This document shows positions 1 to 9,888 of a stretch of 64,000 bases of DNA, one piece after another. Positions within the stretch are counted from its first letter, which is position 1; every line of letters starts with the position of its first letter. A program made the position numbers and the translations under genes. The DNA lies in assembly GCF_900113695.1 (NCBI RefSeq), contig NZ_FOQH01000003.1:434001-498000 (forward strand), in the 5' to 3' direction. The notes under the pieces were generated by a model. The model did not search any database. It was not told where the DNA came from and worked only from the letters and a program-made list of their open reading frames with translations. This stretch comes from Albimonas pacifica (GTDB lineage: Bacteria > Pseudomonadota > Alphaproteobacteria > Rhodobacterales > Rhodobacteraceae).

Positions 1-1
1 C

Positions 2-1912
2 CAGCCGATCGCCCTGGTGGTGGCCGAGACGCTGGAGGCCGCGACCGAGGCCGCGCGCCTGCTCTCCCCGCAGGTCGAGGCCGAGACCCCGCGCCTGGGC
101 TTCGAGGGCGGCGAGCCCTTCGCCCCCGACAGCGTCGGCGTCGGCTCGCCCCCCAGCCACGCGGTCGGGGACGCGCCGGGCGCGCTAGAGGCCGCGCCCA
201 ACCGGCTGGAGGGGACGTGGGAGACGCCCGACCAGTACCACAACGCCATGGAGCCCCATGCGGTGGTGGCCGAATGGGACGGCGACCGGCTGACGCTGGA
301 CATGCCCAACCAGGCCCCGGTGATGGCCCGGCCGATGTTCGCGCGCTTCTTCGGCATCCCGCCCGAGAACATCCTGGTGCGCACGCCCTTCCTGGGCGGC
401 GGCTTCGGCTCGAAGGCGATCCCGACCGGGCCCTACGTGCTGGCGATCCTGGCGGCGCGGGCGCTGGGACGGCCGGTGAAATACGTCTTCCGGCGCGAGC
501 AGATGTACGGCCCCACCGGCCACCGCGGCGGCACCCGCCAGACCCTGCGCCTGGGCATGGACGACGAGGGCCGGCTGACGGCGCTCGCCCACCACGCCGA
601 CAGCCTGACCTCCAGCTTCGACGAGTTCCTGGAGCCGGCGGCCAACGTCTCCAAGAACCTCTACGCGGCGCCCAACCTGCTGGTGACGCACCGCGGCGTG
701 CGGGTCGACAAGGGCACGCCGATGGCGATGCGCGCGCCCGGCGAGGCCTCGGGCTCGGCGGCGCTGGAATGCGCCGTCGACGAGGCGGCCTGGGCGATGC
801 GCATGGACCCGCTGGAGTTCCGGCTGCGCAACTACGCCGACCGCGACCCGGCGACGGGGCTGCCCTTCTCCTCCAAGGCGCTGCGCGAGTGCTACGCCGA
901 GGCCGCCAGGACCTTCGGCTGGGAGAAGCGCCCGCTCGAGCCCCGCTCGTTGACCGACGCGCAGGGCCGCCTGCTGGGCTGGGGCATGGGCACCGCCCAG
1001 TTCCCCGCCACCTTCTTCGCCGCCCAGGCCCGGGCGACGCTGAGGGCGGACGGCACCGCGCTGGTCGAGACCTCGGGCGTCGACATGGGGCAGGGGGCGT
1101 GGACCGCGCTCGCCCAGATCGCGGCCGACGGCCTGGGACTGGACATCGATCAGGTGGAGTTCCGCTCCGGGTCCTCCGACCTGCCGGACGCGGGCATCGC
1201 CGGCGGCTCGGGCCACACGGCGACGGCGGGGGCGGCGCTGCATGCGGCGGGCTCCGACGCCATCGGGCGGCTGACGGAACTGGCGGTCAACGACCCCGAG
1301 TCGCCGCTCTTCGGGGCCGGCAACTCCGGCGTCGAGGCGCGGGCCGGCCGCCTGCACCGGCGCGACGACGACAGCCGCTCGGAGAGCTACGCCGAGATCC
1401 TCGCCCGCGCGGGGCAGGAGATCCTGGTCGGCGAGGGCTCGTCCTCCCGCCCCGAGTCGGCGGCGGAGGCGCATGCCTTCTTCTCCCACGGGGCGATCTT
1501 CGCCGAGACGGCGGTGGACCCCGACCTCGGGCAGGTGCGCGTCACCCGCATGGTCGGCGCCTTCGCGGCGGGGCGGATCATCAACCCCAAGCTGGCCAGG
1601 AGCCAGCTCGAGGGCGGCATGATCTGGGGCCTGAGCTTCGCCCTGCACGAGGCGGCGGTGCACGATCCCGTCACCGGGCGCATCGCCAACGCCGACCTCG
1701 CCGGCTACCACGTGCCGGTGCATGCCGACATCCCGGCGATGACGGTGCTGACGGTGCACGAGGACGACCCGCACGTGAACGCGCTGGGGGTGAAGGGGGT
1801 CGGCGAGCTGGCGATCTCCGGCGCCGCGGGGGCGATCGCCAACGCGATCTGGCACGCCACCGGCAGGCGCCCGCGCAAGTTCCCGATCCACCTCGAGACG
1901 CTGATCGGCTGA
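2..1912 (+). CDS. Xanthine dehydrogenase/CO dehydrogenase-family molybdopterin-binding subunit, 5' truncated by window edge
   Basis: Large catalytic subunit of a molybdenum hydroxylase (xanthine oxidase/aldehyde oxidase/CoxL superfamily), which binds the Mo-molybdopterin cofactor and hydroxylates or oxidises an aldehyde, N-heterocycle or similar substrate. The frame is open to the window edge, and the first visible residues (QPIALVVAETLEAA) look like internal family sequence, so the start lies upstream. Visible family signatures are the glycine-rich GGGFGSK cofactor loop (about nt 394-414), the MRAPGEA segment (about nt 727-750), QGAWTALAQIAADGLG, and the C-terminal GVKGVGE motif (about nt 1787-1807), whose Glu is the catalytic base in the family. 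No FAD or 2Fe-2S subunit follows, so any partners must be upstream. The substrate is unknown. A perfect hairpin lies just downstream. Confidence 0.9.
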   Translation, partial: QPIALVVAETLEAATEAARLLSPQVEAETPRLGFEGGEPFAPDSVGVGSPPSHAVGDAPGALEAAPNRLEGTWETPDQYHNAMEPHAVVAEWDGDRLTLDMPNQAPVMARPMFARFFGIPPENILVRTPFLGGGFGSKAIPTGPYVLAILAARALGRPVKYVFRREQMYGPTGHRGGTRQTLRLGMDDEGRLTALAHHADSLTSSFDEFLEPAANVSKNLYAAPNLLVTHRGVRVDKGTPMAMRAPGEASGSAALECAVDEAAWAMRMDPLEFRLRNYADRDPATGLPFSSKALRECYAEAARTFGWEKRPLEPRSLTDAQGRLLGWGMGTAQFPATFFAAQARATLRADGTALVETSGVDMGQGAWTALAQIAADGLGLDIDQVEFRSGSSDLPDAGIAGGSGHTATAGAALHAAGSDAIGRLTELAVNDPESPLFGAGNSGVEARAGRLHRRDDDSRSESYAEILARAGQEILVGEGSSSRPESAAEAHAFFSHGAIFAETAVDPDLGQVRVTRMVGAFAAGRIINPKLARSQLEGGMIWGLSFALHEAAVHDPVTGRIANADLAGYHVPVHADIPAMTVLTVHEDDPHVNALGVKGVGELAISGAAGAIANAIWHATGRRPRKFPIHLETLIG

Positions 1913-1935
1913 GCCTGCGCCCCGTGAAGGGGACC

Positions 1936-1964
1936 GCGCCCGCCCGCGTCCCGCGGGCGGGCGC
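1936..1964 (+). terminator. GC hairpin after molybdenum hydroxylase gene
   Basis: A perfect 13-bp stem with a 3-nt TCC loop, 24 bp after the stop codon, followed by TTCCATTC rather than a long T-tract. Position and strength suggest a transcription terminator. Confidence 0.55.
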
Positions 1965-2107
1965 TTCCATTCATCCGGTTGATTCCGCGCGTTCATGTGG
2001 CGCCGGCGCCGCTACGTGAGGTTTCGTGGCGTCCGGGGGGCCGAGGCGTTGGACGCGGCGCGCGCCCGCGCTCAACTGGCGCGACCTCGCCTGATCGGAT
2101 CGGACCC

Positions 2108-4024
2108 GTGACCAGTTTCAGCCTGCTTCTGGGAGGACTGCGCAACAATGCGCAGATCCTCGACATCGTCGGCCTCTCGGACGGGGGCGTGGCGGTCCTG
2201 TTCGTCAACCTCTCGCTGGAGGGGGAGGACGACGCCGAGATCGACCGGCTGTGCCTGTCGTTCTTCCGCCCCGACGCCTCGGGCGCGCTGGCGGCGGCGG
2301 GCGCGCCGACGGTGATCGAGACGGAGAACCCCTCCGACATCTCGCTCCTCGCCGCGATCGCGCCGACGGACGACGGGGGGCTGCTCTACCTCGGCCGGCG
2401 GCTGAGGGGGGTGGAGACGCCGGAGTCCCGCTTCACCGCGCGTCTCTTCAACGACGAGGGCCTGCAGGTCGCGAGCCGGTCGGAGAAGCTGGAGGGCCGC
2501 CTCTCGCCGTCCGCTTTCCTCGACCGGAGCGCGCCGGACGAGGGCGCGGCGCCGACGGCGGTCATGGCCGGGACCGGGGAGCTCTTCGGCTTCAACCTGC
2601 GCACCGGCCGGATGCTGGCGCTGGACCAGGCGGTTCCGACCGACGCCGCCGTGCTGGCGCTCGACGACGGCACGCTGGTGCGCACGCCCTCGCTGTTCGA
2701 TCCGGCGAACTTCGCCTCCGGCTTCACGGTGGAGAGCGTGGCGGGGACCGGGTCGGACGTCGACTTCGACTTCCTCAACGTCGCCTCGCCCTTCACGCCG
2801 ACCTTCGCCTCGGCCGGCAACACCGTCGCGGCGCTGACCACCTCGGACGGGCTGCGGCTGGCGGTGGCGAGGCCCGACGCCGGCGCGGCGGAGGTCGCGG
2901 AGCTGGAGTTCCTGCCCACCGCCGACCTGCTGCCCCGCTCCGGCGCGGTCGAGATCGCGGGCGTGGGCTACGCCGTGGTGCTCGGCTCCTCCTTCAGCGG
3001 CCAGGCGCAGGTGCAGATCGTCGACTTCGACGGCGACGTGATCGCCTCGGCGACGGTGGACGGCGCGGTCCGGAGCGACGCTTCCGCCCTGCGGGTCGTC
3101 CCGCTCGCCCAGGCGCCGGGGGAGGGTCTGCGGCTGCTGATCGCCTCGCTCGCCGCCGAGAACGCGGGCGACGGCACGCGCGACGTCTCGAGCGCGACGA
3201 CCGTCGACCTGCGCCCGGCGATCGACGTGACGGGGACCGATCTCGACGATTTCCTGACCGGCTACGACAAGAGCGACGAGATCCGGGGCGAGGGCGGCAA
3301 GGACCGGATCTTCGGCCACGGCGGCGACGACCTCCTGTTCGGCGGCGGCGGCGACGACCGGATGGAGGGCGGCGCCGGCGGCGACCTGATGGCCGGCGAC
3401 GGCGGCAAGGACCGGCTGGAGGGCGGCGCGGACGGCGACCACCTCGACGGCGGCGCTAACCGCGACGTCCTTCTGGGCGAGGGCGGCGGCGACTCCCTGT
3501 TCGGCCTCAGCGGAAACGACCGGCTGGTGGGCGGCGCGGGGAAGGATCAGCTCCTCGGCGGCGCCGGCGACGACCAGCTGGAGGGCGGCTCCGAGCGGGA
3601 CCGGCTGCAGGGCGACTCCGGCGACGACGTGCTCGAGGGCGGCGGGGCGCGCGACGTCCTGATCGGCGGCGCCGGCTCGGACCAGTTGCGCGGGGACAAG
3701 GGCGGGGACCGGTTCGTGTTCCTCGCGGTCGAGGACAGCGCCGCGCGCGATGCGCTGGACCTGATCCTGGACTTCTCCCGCCGGCAGGGCGACCGCATCG
3801 ACCTCTCGGCCATCGACGCGAAGGCGGCGAGCGACCGCGACGACGCCTTCAGGTTCATCGGCGAGGCCGATTTCTCCGAGCGCGCGGGCCAGCTTCGCAT
3901 CCGCACGCTCCGCGACGGCGACGTGGTCGTGCAGGCCGACGTCGACGGCGACGGGCGCGCCGATCTGGTCTTCGGGGTCTCCGCCGACGGGGGCGCGCTG
4001 AAGGCCGGGGACTTCCTGCTCTAG
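2108..4024 (+). CDS. RTX-repeat calcium-binding protein, probable type I secretion substrate
   Basis: About 638 residues. The N-terminal ~370 residues form a beta-rich region with no domain I recognise. About 11 glycine/aspartate-rich nonapeptide repeats (GGDDRMEGG-like, nt ~3285-3710) follow, and these bind calcium in secreted RTX proteins. The last ~100 residues resemble the C-terminal beta-roll cap of serralysin-type proteins (DLILDFSRRQGDRIDLSAID) and end in the hydrophobic tail DFLL. There is no Sec signal peptide, which fits type I secretion through an uncleaved C-terminal signal. The GTG at 2108 (VTSFSLLLGG) is chosen because residues further upstream are low-complexity and Arg-rich; the ribosome-binding site is weak, so the start is uncertain. 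No HlyB/HlyD/TolC genes are nearby, so export would depend on a system elsewhere. The function of the N-terminal part is unknown. Confidence 0.8.
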   Translation: MTSFSLLLGGLRNNAQILDIVGLSDGGVAVLFVNLSLEGEDDAEIDRLCLSFFRPDASGALAAAGAPTVIETENPSDISLLAAIAPTDDGGLLYLGRRLRGVETPESRFTARLFNDEGLQVASRSEKLEGRLSPSAFLDRSAPDEGAAPTAVMAGTGELFGFNLRTGRMLALDQAVPTDAAVLALDDGTLVRTPSLFDPANFASGFTVESVAGTGSDVDFDFLNVASPFTPTFASAGNTVAALTTSDGLRLAVARPDAGAAEVAELEFLPTADLLPRSGAVEIAGVGYAVVLGSSFSGQAQVQIVDFDGDVIASATVDGAVRSDASALRVVPLAQAPGEGLRLLIASLAAENAGDGTRDVSSATTVDLRPAIDVTGTDLDDFLTGYDKSDEIRGEGGKDRIFGHGGDDLLFGGGGDDRMEGGAGGDLMAGDGGKDRLEGGADGDHLDGGANRDVLLGEGGGDSLFGLSGNDRLVGGAGKDQLLGGAGDDQLEGGSERDRLQGDSGDDVLEGGGARDVLIGGAGSDQLRGDKGGDRFVFLAVEDSAARDALDLILDFSRRQGDRIDLSAIDAKAASDRDDAFRFIGEADFSERAGQLRIRTLRDGDVVVQADVDGDGRADLVFGVSADGGALKAGDFLL

Positions 4025-4042
4025 GCGCCCCGGCCCCTCGCG

Positions 4043-6427
4043 TCAGCCCCGCGACCAGGCCAGCGTCGGCCGCCCCGCGGTCAGCGCCGCGCCCCGCTCG
4101 GCGATCGAGCGGGCGTCGATGCCGTAGTGGCGGTAGAGCTCGCCGATGGTCCCGGTCTGGCCGAAGTGCTCGACGCCGAGCGGGATCGTGCGGTGACCCT
4201 GCACCGCGCCCAGCCAGGAGAGCGTGGCGGGGTGGCCGTCGATCGCCGTGACCATCGCGCAATGCGGGGGCAGGGGGGCGAGCAGCCCCTCGACATGGGC
4301 GCGCGCCTCCGCCCGGCCGGCGGCGCGGGCGCGCTGGGCGGCGTTCCAGCCGGCATGCAGCCGGTCGGCCGAGGTCACCGCCAGCACCCCGATGTCGCGC
4401 CGCCCCTCGGCCAGCATCCCCGCGGCCGCGATGGCCTCGGGGGCGACGGCGCCCTGGAAGGCGATGACCAGCTCGGCGTTGGGGCCGGGCTCGCGCAGCC
4501 AGTAGGCGCCGTCGACGATGGCCTGGCGGAGGTCGGGCGTCATCTCGCGCTTCGGCTGCTCGATGGGGTTGGTGGTCAGGCGCAGGTAGACCGAGCCGCC
4601 GGTCGCGTCGCGCAGCCAGGTGCGGGCGTCCGGCGCCTGGTCGCCGTCGCGCTGGAGGTAGTCGAAGGCCCATTCCAGGATCACGCCCAGCTCGTCGGCG
4701 AAGGCGGGCTCGAAGGCGGCGAGCCCGTCCTGGCTCATCCCCACCAGCGGCGTGCCGATGGACTGGTGCGCGCCGCCTTCCGGGGCCAGCGTCACGCCCG
4801 AGGGGGTGCCGACCACGATGAAGCGCGCGTCCTGGTAGCAGGCGTAGGTCAGCGCATCGAGGCCGCGGTTCACGAACGGGTCGTAGAGCGTGCCGATGGG
4901 GATCAGCCGGCGCCCGAAGAGGGAATGCGACAGCCCCGCCGCCCCCAGCAGCAGGAACAGGTTCATCTCGGCGATGCCGAGCTCGATATGCTGGCCCTCG
5001 GGCGTGAACTCCCACTTGGCGGTGGAGGGGATGCGATGCTCGATGAAGGCGTCCTGCTGGGCGGTGCGGGCGAAAAGCTTGCGCCGGTTCACCCAGGGGC
5101 CGAGGCTGGTGGTCCCGGTCACGTCCGGAGAGGTGGTCAGGATCCGCTCCGCCAGCGCCCCGCCCCCCTTGGCGATCCCGTCGAGGATCTTGCCGAAGGC
5201 CATCTGGGTCGAGATCTCGCGATCCGTCGCGGCGTCGATCTCGGGGGCCGGGACGCGCGCGTCCGACAGGCGGCGGGGGCCCTTGGCGAAGAACGGGACG
5301 CGGTCCAGGAACCCCTGCAGGGCGCCCGCGTCGCGCACGGTCGCGAACCGCTCCCACTCCTCGCCCTCGGGGACGCCCATGTGGGCCTGCCAGTCGGCGA
5401 ACTGCTTCGCCGTCATCAGCCCGCCGTGGTTGTCCTTGTGGCCGGCGATGGGCGTCCCCCAACCCTTCACCGTGTAGGCGAGGAAGCAGGTCGGCCGGTC
5501 GTGGTCTATGGCGGCGAAGGCGTCGGCCATCGTCTCCACGCAGTTGCCGCCTAGGTTCTCCATCAGCGCGGCCAGCTCGCGGTCCGAGCGGCGCTCGATC
5601 AGGGCGGTGACGTCGCCCTGGTCGCCGAGGTCGTCCAGCAGCCGCTTCCGCCACACCGCGCCGCCCATGTAGGTCAGCGCCGAATAGTCCTGGTTGGTGC
5701 AGGCGTCGATCCAGCCGCGCAGCTTCTCGCCGCCCTTCTCCTCGAAGGCGGCGCGCTGCAGGGCGCCGTATTTCACCCGCACGACCTCCCAGCCGAAGGC
5801 GCCGAAGATCTTCTCGATGCGCTCGAACAGCCCCTCGCGCACGATGCCGTCCAGGCTCTGGCGGTTGTAGTCGATGATCCACCAGCAGTTGCGGAGATCG
5901 TTCTTCCAGCCCTCCTGCAGCGTCTCGTAGACGTTGCCCTCGTCCAGCTCCGCGTCGCCGACCAGCGCGATCATCCGGCCCATGGGCGCGCCCTCGCCCC
6001 AGCTTTTCGCCTGGATGTAGTCCTGCACCAGCGAGGCGAAGGCGGTGATGGCGACGCCCAGGCCGACGGAGCCGGTGGAGAAATCCACGTCGTCCACGTC
6101 CTTGGTGCGCGAGGGGTAGGACTGCACGCCGCCGAGGCCCCGGAACGCCTCCATCTTCTCGCGCGGCAGGTTCCCCATCAGGTGCTGGATGGCGTGAAAC
6201 ACCGGCGAGGCATGGGGCTTCACCGCCACCCGGTCCTCGGGCCGGAGCGCCGAGAAGTAGAGCGCCGTCATGATCGAGACCATCGAGGCCGAGCTCGCCT
6301 GGTGCCCGCCCACCTTGATCCCGTCCACCTTCGGCCGGACGTGGTTGGCGTGGTGGATCATCCAGTGCGACAGCCACAGCAGCCGCTGCTCGATGGTCTT
6401 GAGGAAGGGCGCGTCGGGGCGGGGCAT
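4043..6427 (-). CDS. Pyruvate dehydrogenase E1 (AceE)/MdeB-like 2-oxoacid dehydrogenase, transketolase fold
   Basis: 794 residues from the ATG at 6427 (MPRPDAPFLK). This is a homodimeric-type E1 enzyme using thiamine diphosphate to decarboxylate a 2-oxo acid. The ThDP/Mg motif is visible as GDAELDEGN at residues 157-165, followed by IIDYNRQSLDG, which parallels the AceE sequence. Length is somewhat below the ~890 residues of E. coli AceE and close to MdeB, the alpha-ketobutyrate dehydrogenase E1 of methionine catabolism in Pseudomonas putida. The divergent Lrp/AsnC gene next door repeats the mdeB-mdeR arrangement, which supports an amino-acid-derived 2-oxoacid substrate; no mdeA (methionine gamma-lyase) or E2/E3 genes are in the window. 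An in-frame ATG at 6466 would add 13 residues but has only a poorly spaced ribosome-binding site. The substrate is inferred. Confidence 0.85.
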   Translation of the reverse strand: MPRPDAPFLKTIEQRLLWLSHWMIHHANHVRPKVDGIKVGGHQASSASMVSIMTALYFSALRPEDRVAVKPHASPVFHAIQHLMGNLPREKMEAFRGLGGVQSYPSRTKDVDDVDFSTGSVGLGVAITAFASLVQDYIQAKSWGEGAPMGRMIALVGDAELDEGNVYETLQEGWKNDLRNCWWIIDYNRQSLDGIVREGLFERIEKIFGAFGWEVVRVKYGALQRAAFEEKGGEKLRGWIDACTNQDYSALTYMGGAVWRKRLLDDLGDQGDVTALIERRSDRELAALMENLGGNCVETMADAFAAIDHDRPTCFLAYTVKGWGTPIAGHKDNHGGLMTAKQFADWQAHMGVPEGEEWERFATVRDAGALQGFLDRVPFFAKGPRRLSDARVPAPEIDAATDREISTQMAFGKILDGIAKGGGALAERILTTSPDVTGTTSLGPWVNRRKLFARTAQQDAFIEHRIPSTAKWEFTPEGQHIELGIAEMNLFLLLGAAGLSHSLFGRRLIPIGTLYDPFVNRGLDALTYACYQDARFIVVGTPSGVTLAPEGGAHQSIGTPLVGMSQDGLAAFEPAFADELGVILEWAFDYLQRDGDQAPDARTWLRDATGGSVYLRLTTNPIEQPKREMTPDLRQAIVDGAYWLREPGPNAELVIAFQGAVAPEAIAAAGMLAEGRRDIGVLAVTSADRLHAGWNAAQRARAAGRAEARAHVEGLLAPLPPHCAMVTAIDGHPATLSWLGAVQGHRTIPLGVEHFGQTGTIGELYRHYGIDARSIAERGAALTAGRPTLAWSRG

Positions 6428-6555
6428 GGCGGGCTCTGGCGCTTGAGGGGAAGGAGGGCCTCCCATCCTAGCGCGGAGCCGGCGGCAGGTTCCGCCTTTA
6501 TCCGCAGGGTTGCGGGCGATATTGGTGAAATCCGCTGCAAGGGAGGGAGAATCTG

Positions 6556-7029
6556 GTGGAAACCGCCAAGCTCGACGACTTCGACCGCGCCATCCTCCGC
6601 GAGCTTCAGCGCGACGGCCGCGCCCCCGTGGCCGAGATCGCCGAGCGCGTGGGGCTCAGCCCCTCGCCCGTCGCGCGCCGGCTGCGGATGCTGGAGGCCT
6701 CGGGCGTGATCGCGGGCTACACGGCGCAGGTCGACGAGGGGGCGCTGGGCCGCGGCTTCTCGGTCTTCGTCTCGGTGAAGCTGGACCGGCAGGTGGACGA
6801 GGCGCTGGCGAAGTTCGAGGCCGCCGTCGCCGCCTTCCCCGAGGTGGTGGACTGCTGGCTGATGACCGGCGCGCGCGACTACCTGCTGCGCATCGCCACC
6901 GCGGGCCTGCCGGAGTTCGAGGCCTTCCTGGTCGGCCGCCTGACCCGCGCCCCCGGCGTCGCCTCGATCGAGAGCTCGATCCCGCTCCGCCGCGTCAAGG
7001 GCGGCGCCGCCGGCCTGTCGTGCCGCTGA
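6556..7029 (+). CDS. Lrp/AsnC-family transcriptional regulator (MdeR-like position)
   Basis: 157 residues starting at GTG 6556, preceded by a strong GGAGGGAGA ribosome-binding site. Residues ~5-55 form the AsnC-type winged helix-turn-helix (LDDFDRAILRELQRDGR, then AEIAERVGLSPSPVARRLRMLE). Residues ~65-145 form the RAM effector-binding/oligomerisation domain (VVDCWLMTGARDYLLRI). Lrp proteins sense amino acids and often control a divergent catabolic gene. Here the target is probably the E1-type dehydrogenase transcribed away from the same 128-bp gap. That gap contains an A/T-richer stretch (about 6495-6535) that could hold both promoters and operators. The effector is unknown; methionine or a branched amino acid is a guess from the mdeR parallel. 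Confidence 0.9.
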   Translation: METAKLDDFDRAILRELQRDGRAPVAEIAERVGLSPSPVARRLRMLEASGVIAGYTAQVDEGALGRGFSVFVSVKLDRQVDEALAKFEAAVAAFPEVVDCWLMTGARDYLLRIATAGLPEFEAFLVGRLTRAPGVASIESSIPLRRVKGGAAGLSCR

Positions 7030-7101
7030 TCCCGGGGAGCGCGACGCCCGCCCCAGGGGCGCCCCGCCGACGGATCGCGCGCAACGCCCACCCCTACGGA
7101 C

Positions 7102-7122
7102 GCCCCGGGCTCGACCCGGGGC
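7102..7122. terminator. Hairpin between convergent lrp and hisD-like genes
   Basis: Perfect 8-bp GCCCCGGG/CCCGGGGC stem with loop CTCGA, between the ends of two convergent genes. It is likely to act on both strands; there is no clear T-tract. Confidence 0.45.
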
Positions 7123-7144
7123 CTCCCTCAGCCCCGGACCGCGC

Positions 7145-8467
7145 TCACTCCCCCGCCGGCTCCGCCGCCGCGCCGAAGGGCACGTTGCGCTTGCCATAGC
7201 GGCGGACGCGGACGTTGCACTGCTCGGCATGGGCCACGAACCCCTCGAGCATGCACAGGCGCGAGCCGTATTCGCCGATCATCGCCGCCGCCTCGTCGGT
7301 CAGGATCTTCTGGTAGGAGTGCGTCTTCAGGAACTTGCCGACCCACAGCCCGCCCGTGTAGCGCCCGGCCTTCTTCGTGGGCAGCGTGTGGTTGGTCCCG
7401 ATCACCTTGTCGCCGTTCGCCACGTTGGTCCGCGCGCCCAGGAACAGCGCGCCGTAGGCGGTCATGTTCTCCAGGAACCAGTCGTCGCGGTCGGTCATCA
7501 CCTGCACATGCTCCGAGGCGACCTCCTCCGCCGCCGCCAGCATCTCCTCGTAGCTGTCGCACAGGATCACCTCGCCGTAGTCGCGCCAGCTTGCCGAGGC
7601 CGTCTCGGCCGTCGGCAGGATCGCCAGCAGGCGGTCGATCTCGGCCATCGTGTCCTCGGCCAGCCTGCGCGAGTTGGTGATCAGCACGCAGGGCGAGTTG
7701 TAGCCGTGCTCCGCCTGCCCCAGCAGGTCGGTGGCGCAGAGCTCGGCGTCGGCCCCGTGCTCGTCGGCGATGACCAGCGTCTCGGTGGGGCCGGCGAAGA
7801 GGTCGATGCCCACCCGCCCGAAGAGCTGCCGCTTGGCCTCGGCCACGAAGGCGTTGCCGGGGCCGACGAGCATGTGCACGGGGTCGATGGTCTCGGTCCC
7901 CAGCGCCATGGCGCCGACGGCCTGGATGCCGCCCAGCACGTAGATCTCGTGCGCGCCGCCGAGGTGCATGGCGGCGATCACGGCGGGGTTCGGCTCGCCC
8001 TTGAAGGGGGGCGTGCAGGCGATGATCCGCGGCACCTTCGCGACCGAGGCGGTGGCCACCGACATGTGCGCCGAGGCCACCATCGGGAACTTGCCGCCGG
8101 GCACGTAGCAGCCCACCGACTGCACGGGGATGGTCTTGTGGCCGAGGATCACGCCGGGGATCGGCTCGACCTCGATGTCGGTCATCGAATCCCGCTGCGC
8201 CTGGGCGAAGGCCTTCACCTGGGCCTGCGCGAACTTCAGATCCTCCATGTCGCGGGGCGCCACGCGCGACATCAGCCCCTCGATGTCGCCGGGGGAGAGG
8301 CGGAAGGCGGGCGGGGAGTAGCCGTCGAACTTCTCCGACAGCTCCCGCACCGCGGCGTCGCCGCGCGTCTCGATCTCCGCCAGCGTCGCCTCGACCGAGG
8401 CGCGCACCTTCGCGTCGTCGTCCTGGCGCTCGGCGGCGGAGCGGGCGGTCTTGAGGTGGGTGATCAC
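7145..8467 (-). CDS. HisD-family zinc dehydrogenase, most like sulfopropanediol 3-dehydrogenase (HpsN)
   Basis: 440 residues from GTG 8467, with a well-placed GGAGGAGA ribosome-binding site. This family oxidises an alcohol to an acid in two NAD-dependent steps using zinc. The residues corresponding to histidinol dehydrogenase chemistry are visible: GQAEHG (zinc Gln and His), SEHVQV (catalytic Glu-His), [13 protein letters not shown] (zinc Asp) and [10 protein letters not shown] (zinc His). It stands alone with no other his genes, and the wording around [20 protein letters not shown] matches my recollection of HpsN proteins of Roseobacters, which convert 2,3-dihydroxypropane-1-sulfonate to sulfolactate. 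Biosynthetic HisD remains possible. No sulfonate transporter or HpsO/HpsP gene is in the window, so the substrate assignment is an inference. Confidence 0.78.
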   Translation of the reverse strand: MITHLKTARSAAERQDDDAKVRASVEATLAEIETRGDAAVRELSEKFDGYSPPAFRLSPGDIEGLMSRVAPRDMEDLKFAQAQVKAFAQAQRDSMTDIEVEPIPGVILGHKTIPVQSVGCYVPGGKFPMVASAHMSVATASVAKVPRIIACTPPFKGEPNPAVIAAMHLGGAHEIYVLGGIQAVGAMALGTETIDPVHMLVGPGNAFVAEAKRQLFGRVGIDLFAGPTETLVIADEHGADAELCATDLLGQAEHGYNSPCVLITNSRRLAEDTMAEIDRLLAILPTAETASASWRDYGEVILCDSYEEMLAAAEEVASEHVQVMTDRDDWFLENMTAYGALFLGARTNVANGDKVIGTNHTLPTKKAGRYTGGLWVGKFLKTHSYQKILTDEAAAMIGEYGSRLCMLEGFVAHAEQCNVRVRRYGKRNVPFGAAAEPAGE

Positions 8468-8636
8468 GGGGCGGTCTCCTCCGGGGCTGGGCGCGGGTCG
8501 TGCAGCAAGGGATAGAGCGATCGCGCCCGCCGGTCGACGTGGAACCGCGCGTTGCCGCCCCCGCCGCGCCCGGTCTATGCAGGAGGCCGAACGCCCCGCC
8601 GTGCAAAGAGCGGGGAGGACCTCCGGGAGGATCTCC

Positions 8637-9836
8637 ATGACCGACGCCGCCCCCTCCGCGCCCGAGCCGCGCATCGAGGGCCATTGCGCCCCCGGCTTCG
8701 AGCCGGTGCGCGAGGCCTTCGCCCGCAATTTCGCCGAACGGGGCGAGGTCGGCGCCTCGGTCTGCGTCACCCACCGCGGCGAGACGGTGGTGGACCTGTG
8801 GGGCGGCCTGGCGGACCCCGCCACGGGCCGCGCCTGGGGGCGGGACACGATCTGCGTGGTGTTCTCCTGCACCAAGGCCGCCACGGCGCTGGCCGCCCAC
8901 CGCCTGGCCGAGCAGGGGCTGCTGGACCTGGATGCGCCCGCCGCCGACCTGTGGCCGGAGTTCGCCGCCCACGGCAAGGGCGGCGCGACGCTGCGGATGA
9001 TGCTCGACCACACGGTGGGCCTGCCGGCGCTGCGCGACCCTGTGAAACCCGACTGCCTGCTGGACCCGGACTACATGGTCGAGCGTCTGGCCGCCGAACC
9101 CCCCTTCTGGACCCCGGGCGAGCGCACCGGCTACCACGCCCTGACCTACGGGTTCCTCGTCGGCGAGATGATCCGCCGCGCCACGGGCAGGAGCCTCGGC
9201 CAGGTCTTCGCGCAGGAGATCGCGGGTCCGCTCGGCCTCGACTTCCACATCGGCCTGCCCGCGTCGGAGGAGCCGCGCGTCGCCCCGATGATCCTGTTCC
9301 GCCCGCCCAAGGACGCGCCCGAGACCGCCTTCTCGCGCGAGGCGAAGACGCCGGGCACGATCCCCAACCTGTTCCTGTTCAACCACGGGACCTGGGCCTC
9401 GGGCGGGGTGAACACGCCCGAGGGCCGCGCCGCCGAGATCGGAGCGGCGAGCGGCGTCGCCAACGCCCGCGCCCTGGCCGGCATGTTCGCCCCGCTGGCC
9501 TCCGAGGCCGGCCCCCGCCTGCTGCGCCCCGAGACCGCCGAGCGCTTCGACCGCGCGACCTCGGCCACGCATCTCGACGCGACGCTGAAGATCCCGACGC
9601 GCTTCGGCCCCGGCTTCATGCTGGCGATGGACAACCGCGCCCGCGGCCTCGACAGCCTGGTCCTCGGCCCGCGCGCCTTCGGCCATGTCGGCGCCGGCGG
9701 CAGCCTGGGCTTCGCGGACCCCGAGCTCGGCCTCTCCTTCGGCTACGCGATGACGAAGATGGGCCCCGGCCTGCTCCTGAACCCCCGCGGCCAGTCCCTC
9801 GCCGACGCCGCCTGCGCCAGCGCCGCGGCCGCCTGA
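8637..9836 (+). CDS. Serine hydrolase, class C beta-lactamase/family VIII esterase type (EstB-like)
   Basis: 399 residues from ATG 8637, preceded by GGGAGG. The beta-lactamase fold is indicated by the nucleophile motif S77-C-T-K80 ([15 protein letters not shown]), a Tyr in GYHALTYG (Tyr166, the position of the YxN tyrosine) and the late [10 protein letters not shown] segment in the place of the KTG box. No signal peptide is visible, which favours a cytoplasmic ester or amide hydrolase over a periplasmic beta-lactamase. It is divergent from the HisD-like gene (169-bp gap) and is followed by the first copy of the 270-bp repeat element. The substrate is unknown. Confidence 0.87.
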   Translation: MTDAAPSAPEPRIEGHCAPGFEPVREAFARNFAERGEVGASVCVTHRGETVVDLWGGLADPATGRAWGRDTICVVFSCTKAATALAAHRLAEQGLLDLDAPAADLWPEFAAHGKGGATLRMMLDHTVGLPALRDPVKPDCLLDPDYMVERLAAEPPFWTPGERTGYHALTYGFLVGEMIRRATGRSLGQVFAQEIAGPLGLDFHIGLPASEEPRVAPMILFRPPKDAPETAFSREAKTPGTIPNLFLFNHGTWASGGVNTPEGRAAEIGAASGVANARALAGMFAPLASEAGPRLLRPETAERFDRATSATHLDATLKIPTRFGPGFMLAMDNRARGLDSLVLGPRAFGHVGAGGSLGFADPELGLSFGYAMTKMGPGLLLNPRGQSLADAACASAAAA

Positions 9837-9888
9837 CCCGCGCCACGCCTGCCCCGGGCCCCGGCGCGCGGCCGGCGACCCTCGCCGA

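Noticed and set aside
185..1996. Antisense frame opposite the molybdenum hydroxylase
   Set aside because: No domains and Arg/Gly-rich; the plus strand shows the expected cofactor motifs.
3285..3710. Tandem GGXGXDXXX-coding repeats as a possible CRISPR array
   Set aside because: The repeats are in-frame RTX nonapeptides with conserved codons; there are no identical repeats or spacers, and no cas genes are nearby.
7145..8467. Naming this gene hisD
   Set aside because: HisD residues are present, but the gene stands alone away from other histidine genes and looks closer to the sulfonate-oxidising subgroup, so the symbol was left blank.
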